From Candidatus Omnitrophota bacterium (GTDB lineage Bacteria; Omnitrophota; Gorgyraeia; 2-01-FULL-45-10): a stretch of 5,749 bases of DNA. The notes under the pieces were generated by a model. That model was not told where the DNA came from. It did no database searches and saw nothing but the letters and a program-made list of their open reading frames with translations. Within the stretch, counting starts at the first letter, position 1, and each line of letters starts with the position of its first letter. The stretch lies in NCBI GenBank assembly GCA_026387115.1, contig JAPLMI010000103.1:1-5749 (forward strand), given 5' to 3'. The position numbers were made by a program, and so were the translations under genes. This document shows positions 3,901 through 5,749 of the stretch, in pieces.

Positions 3901-5749
3901 ATGGAAAACGATAAGCTGTACTCATTCGATAAGATAGAGCCGAAATGGCAGAAATTCTGGCGTGACGAGAGGCTTTTCAACGTCGATACGAAAAATTGCG
4001 CCGACAAATATTACTGCCTTATGATGTTTCCATACCCGTCGGCAGCGCTTCATGTGGGCCACGGCAGGAACTACATAATCGGCGACGTAGTGGCGCGATA
4101 CAAGATGATGAGGGGCTCGAGCGTCCTTGCGCCGATGGGATTCGACGCCTTCGGCCTGCCCGCGGAGAACGCCGCCATAAAGGGCGGGATGCATCCGAAG
4201 ACATCGACACTCAATAACATAAAGACGATGAAGCGCCAGCTTAATCAGTGGGGAGTCGAATACGATTGGGACCGCGAGATCATATCATGCCTTCCGGATT
4301 ATTATAAATGGACGCAGTGGATATTTATTAAGTTGTATGAAAAAGGGCTTGCATATAAGAAGAAGGCGTTCGTGAACTGGTGCCCTTCATGTAAAACCGT
4401 CCTCGCCAATGAACAGGTGGTGGAGGGTTCCTGCGAAAGGTGCGATACCGCGGTAACGCAGAAAGAACTTGAACAGTGGTTCTTTAAGATCACCTACTAT
4501 GCGGACAGGCTTTTAAAGGACCTGGCCAAGCTTACCGAATGGCCCGAGCGCGTGAAGCTGATGCAGTCGAACTGGATAGGCAGGTCCGAGGGTGTCGAGA
4601 TAGATTTTGAGATAGAGGGGATGAAGGAACGCCTGAAGTGCTTCACGACGAGGGTCGATACTATCTTTGGCGCGACATTCATCGCGATCGCGCCGGAACA
4701 TCCGCTCGCCGACAGCCTCATCAAAGGATGTGAGGACGAGAAGGCGGCCGCCTCTGCCGTCGGAAAAATGCGGGTCGAGTCGAAAATTACAAGGAGCTCT
4801 ATAGATGTTGAGAAGGAAGGCGTATTCACCGGTAAATTTGCCATAAATCCGGTAAACAAGCGCAGGATACCCGTTTGGATATCAGACTATATTCTCATGG
4901 AGTACGGCACAGGCGCCATCATGGCGGTCCCCGCGCACGACCAGAGGGATTTTGAATTCGCCAAGAAATACAGGCTTCCGATAGAGGTCGTGATCGATAA
5001 TCCCAAAAAGCATCTTGTCGTTTCGGAGATGAAAGAGGCCTATGCCGAGGAAGGCGTCATGGCAAACTCCGGCCAGTTTAACGGCCTCGATTCGCGCGAA
5101 GCCATAGAAAAGATAGCGGACTATTTCGAGAAAGAAGAATTCGGCAAGAGAGCCGTCCAGTACAAATTGCGCGACTGGCTGATATCGCGGCAGAGATACT
5201 GGGGCACGCCGATACCGATAATCTATTGCAAGAAGTGCGGCACTGTCGTGGTTCCGGAGAAGGATCTGCCGGTCTTGCTGCCGGAGGACGTCGAGTTCAG
5301 GCCGACTGGAGAATCTCCGCTAAAATTCTCGAATAGTTTCGTGAACACCAAATGCCCGAAGTGTAAGGGCGCGTCCACCAGAGAGACCGACACGATGGAT
5401 ACATTCGTCGATTCGAGCTGGTATTTCCTGCGCTACATCACTCCCGAACTCGCCGACAGGCCGTTCGATACGGCTCTCGTGAACAAGTGGCTTCCGGTCG
5501 ACCAGTACATAGGAGGCATAGAGCACGCCATACTTCATCTATTGTATTCGCGCTTCATAACGAAATTTTTCCGCGACATAGGCGTAGTAAATTTCGACGA
5601 GCCTTTCAAAAACCTCTTCACTCAAGGCATGATAATAAAAGACGGCGCCAAGATGTCCAAATCCAAAGGCAACGTCGTCAGCCCCGATAAACTGATTCAA
5701 GCATACGGCGCGGACACGGTGAGGCTTTACACTCTATTCATAGGCCCTC
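3901..5749 (+). CDS. leuS: Leucyl-tRNA synthetase, N-terminal 616 residues (runs off the window)
   Basis: Class I synthetase that charges tRNA-Leu with leucine; the frame is open from ATG 3901 to the window edge, about 70% of the usual 800-860 residues. Motifs in order: FPYPSA at 43-48 (usually FPYPSG) and the HIGH box as HVGH at 51-54. A first zinc module has C161, C164, C178 and C181. The CP1 editing domain has TTRVDTIFG (T254 and D253 in the threonine-rich region) and GTGAIMAVPAHDQRD (D347, matching the editing-site Asp of E. coli with the same +2 offset). Then come WLISRQRYWGTPIP (426-439), a second Cys pair set (C443, C446, C485, C488), the DTMDTFVDSSWY segment, and the KMSKS loop at 584-588. 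The loop follows directly after FTQGMIIKDGA, so the leucine-specific insertion found there in E. coli is absent, as in compact Bacillus-type enzymes. Editing residues look intact. The start is supported by AAAGG at 3889-3893, 7 nt before the ATG. The anticodon-binding C-terminal part lies beyond the window. Confidence 0.97.
   Translation, partial: MENDKLYSFDKIEPKWQKFWRDERLFNVDTKNCADKYYCLMMFPYPSAALHVGHGRNYIIGDVVARYKMMRGSSVLAPMGFDAFGLPAENAAIKGGMHPKTSTLNNIKTMKRQLNQWGVEYDWDREIISCLPDYYKWTQWIFIKLYEKGLAYKKKAFVNWCPSCKTVLANEQVVEGSCERCDTAVTQKELEQWFFKITYYADRLLKDLAKLTEWPERVKLMQSNWIGRSEGVEIDFEIEGMKERLKCFTTRVDTIFGATFIAIAPEHPLADSLIKGCEDEKAAASAVGKMRVESKITRSSIDVEKEGVFTGKFAINPVNKRRIPVWISDYILMEYGTGAIMAVPAHDQRDFEFAKKYRLPIEVVIDNPKKHLVVSEMKEAYAEEGVMANSGQFNGLDSREAIEKIADYFEKEEFGKRAVQYKLRDWLISRQRYWGTPIPIIYCKKCGTVVVPEKDLPVLLPEDVEFRPTGESPLKFSNSFVNTKCPKCKGASTRETDTMDTFVDSSWYFLRYITPELADRPFDTALVNKWLPVDQYIGGIEHAILHLLYSRFITKFFRDIGVVNFDEPFKNLFTQGMIIKDGAKMSKSKGNVVSPDKLIQAYGADTVRLYTLFIGP

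Noticed and set aside
4497..4859. Minus-strand open frame inside leuS, and the plus-strand frame at 5487-5690
   Set aside because: Both are shadows of the continuous leuS reading frame, which carries catalytic and editing motifs at these positions.

Overview
The window looks like a chromosomal segment of an uncultivated Gram-negative-type bacterium. Gene content, heavy use of ATA and AGG codons, and the style of the proteins recall Candidatus Omnitrophota (OP3). That placement is an impression from memory, not a computed result. A Gram-negative envelope is supported by an outer-membrane polysaccharide export (Wza-type) tail followed by a fused Wzz/BY-kinase. No CRISPR array, insertion sequence or rRNA was seen.

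Layout, left to right. Positions 1-1898 (+) hold the end of an exopolysaccharide export operon: the C-terminal SLBB-type end of a Wza-like export protein, then 11 bp later a complete 555-residue chain-length regulator fused to a bacterial tyrosine autokinase. Positions 1930-2005 (-) hold a tRNA-Ala(GGC) gene. Only 3 bp from its 5' end, on the same strand, lies an AT-rich gene (2009-2695) for a small basic helix-turn-helix protein with a LAGLIDADG-like motif. This gene has a perfect consensus sigma70-type promoter (2706-2734), placed so that its mRNA should be leaderless or nearly so. Positions 2735-2870 are an AT-rich divergent intergenic region that also carries a good promoter facing right. 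Positions 2871-2956 (+) hold tRNA-Leu(CAA), followed by two back-to-back hairpins (2955-3013), a complete endonuclease IV gene (nfo, 3030-3881), and the first 616 codons of leucyl-tRNA synthetase (leuS, from 3901, running off the window).

How the genes work together. The left pair would build and control a polysaccharide export machine, with kinase autophosphorylation on the C-terminal tyrosine cluster regulating chain length. On the right, tRNA-Leu, nfo and leuS are collinear and closely spaced, and I see a recognisable promoter only ahead of the tRNA. A tRNA and its own synthetase may therefore share one transcription unit, with a DNA-repair gene between them. The nfo-leuS junction contains a perfect 16-bp tandem duplication that supplies the nfo stop codon and the leuS Shine-Dalgarno; losing one copy would fuse the two reading frames.

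Most of the window is ordinary housekeeping and envelope biology. The parts that deserve attention are the AT-rich HTH/LAGLIDADG-like gene wedged against tRNA-Ala, its leaderless promoter, the tRNA-Leu/leuS arrangement with its hairpins, and the 16-bp duplication.
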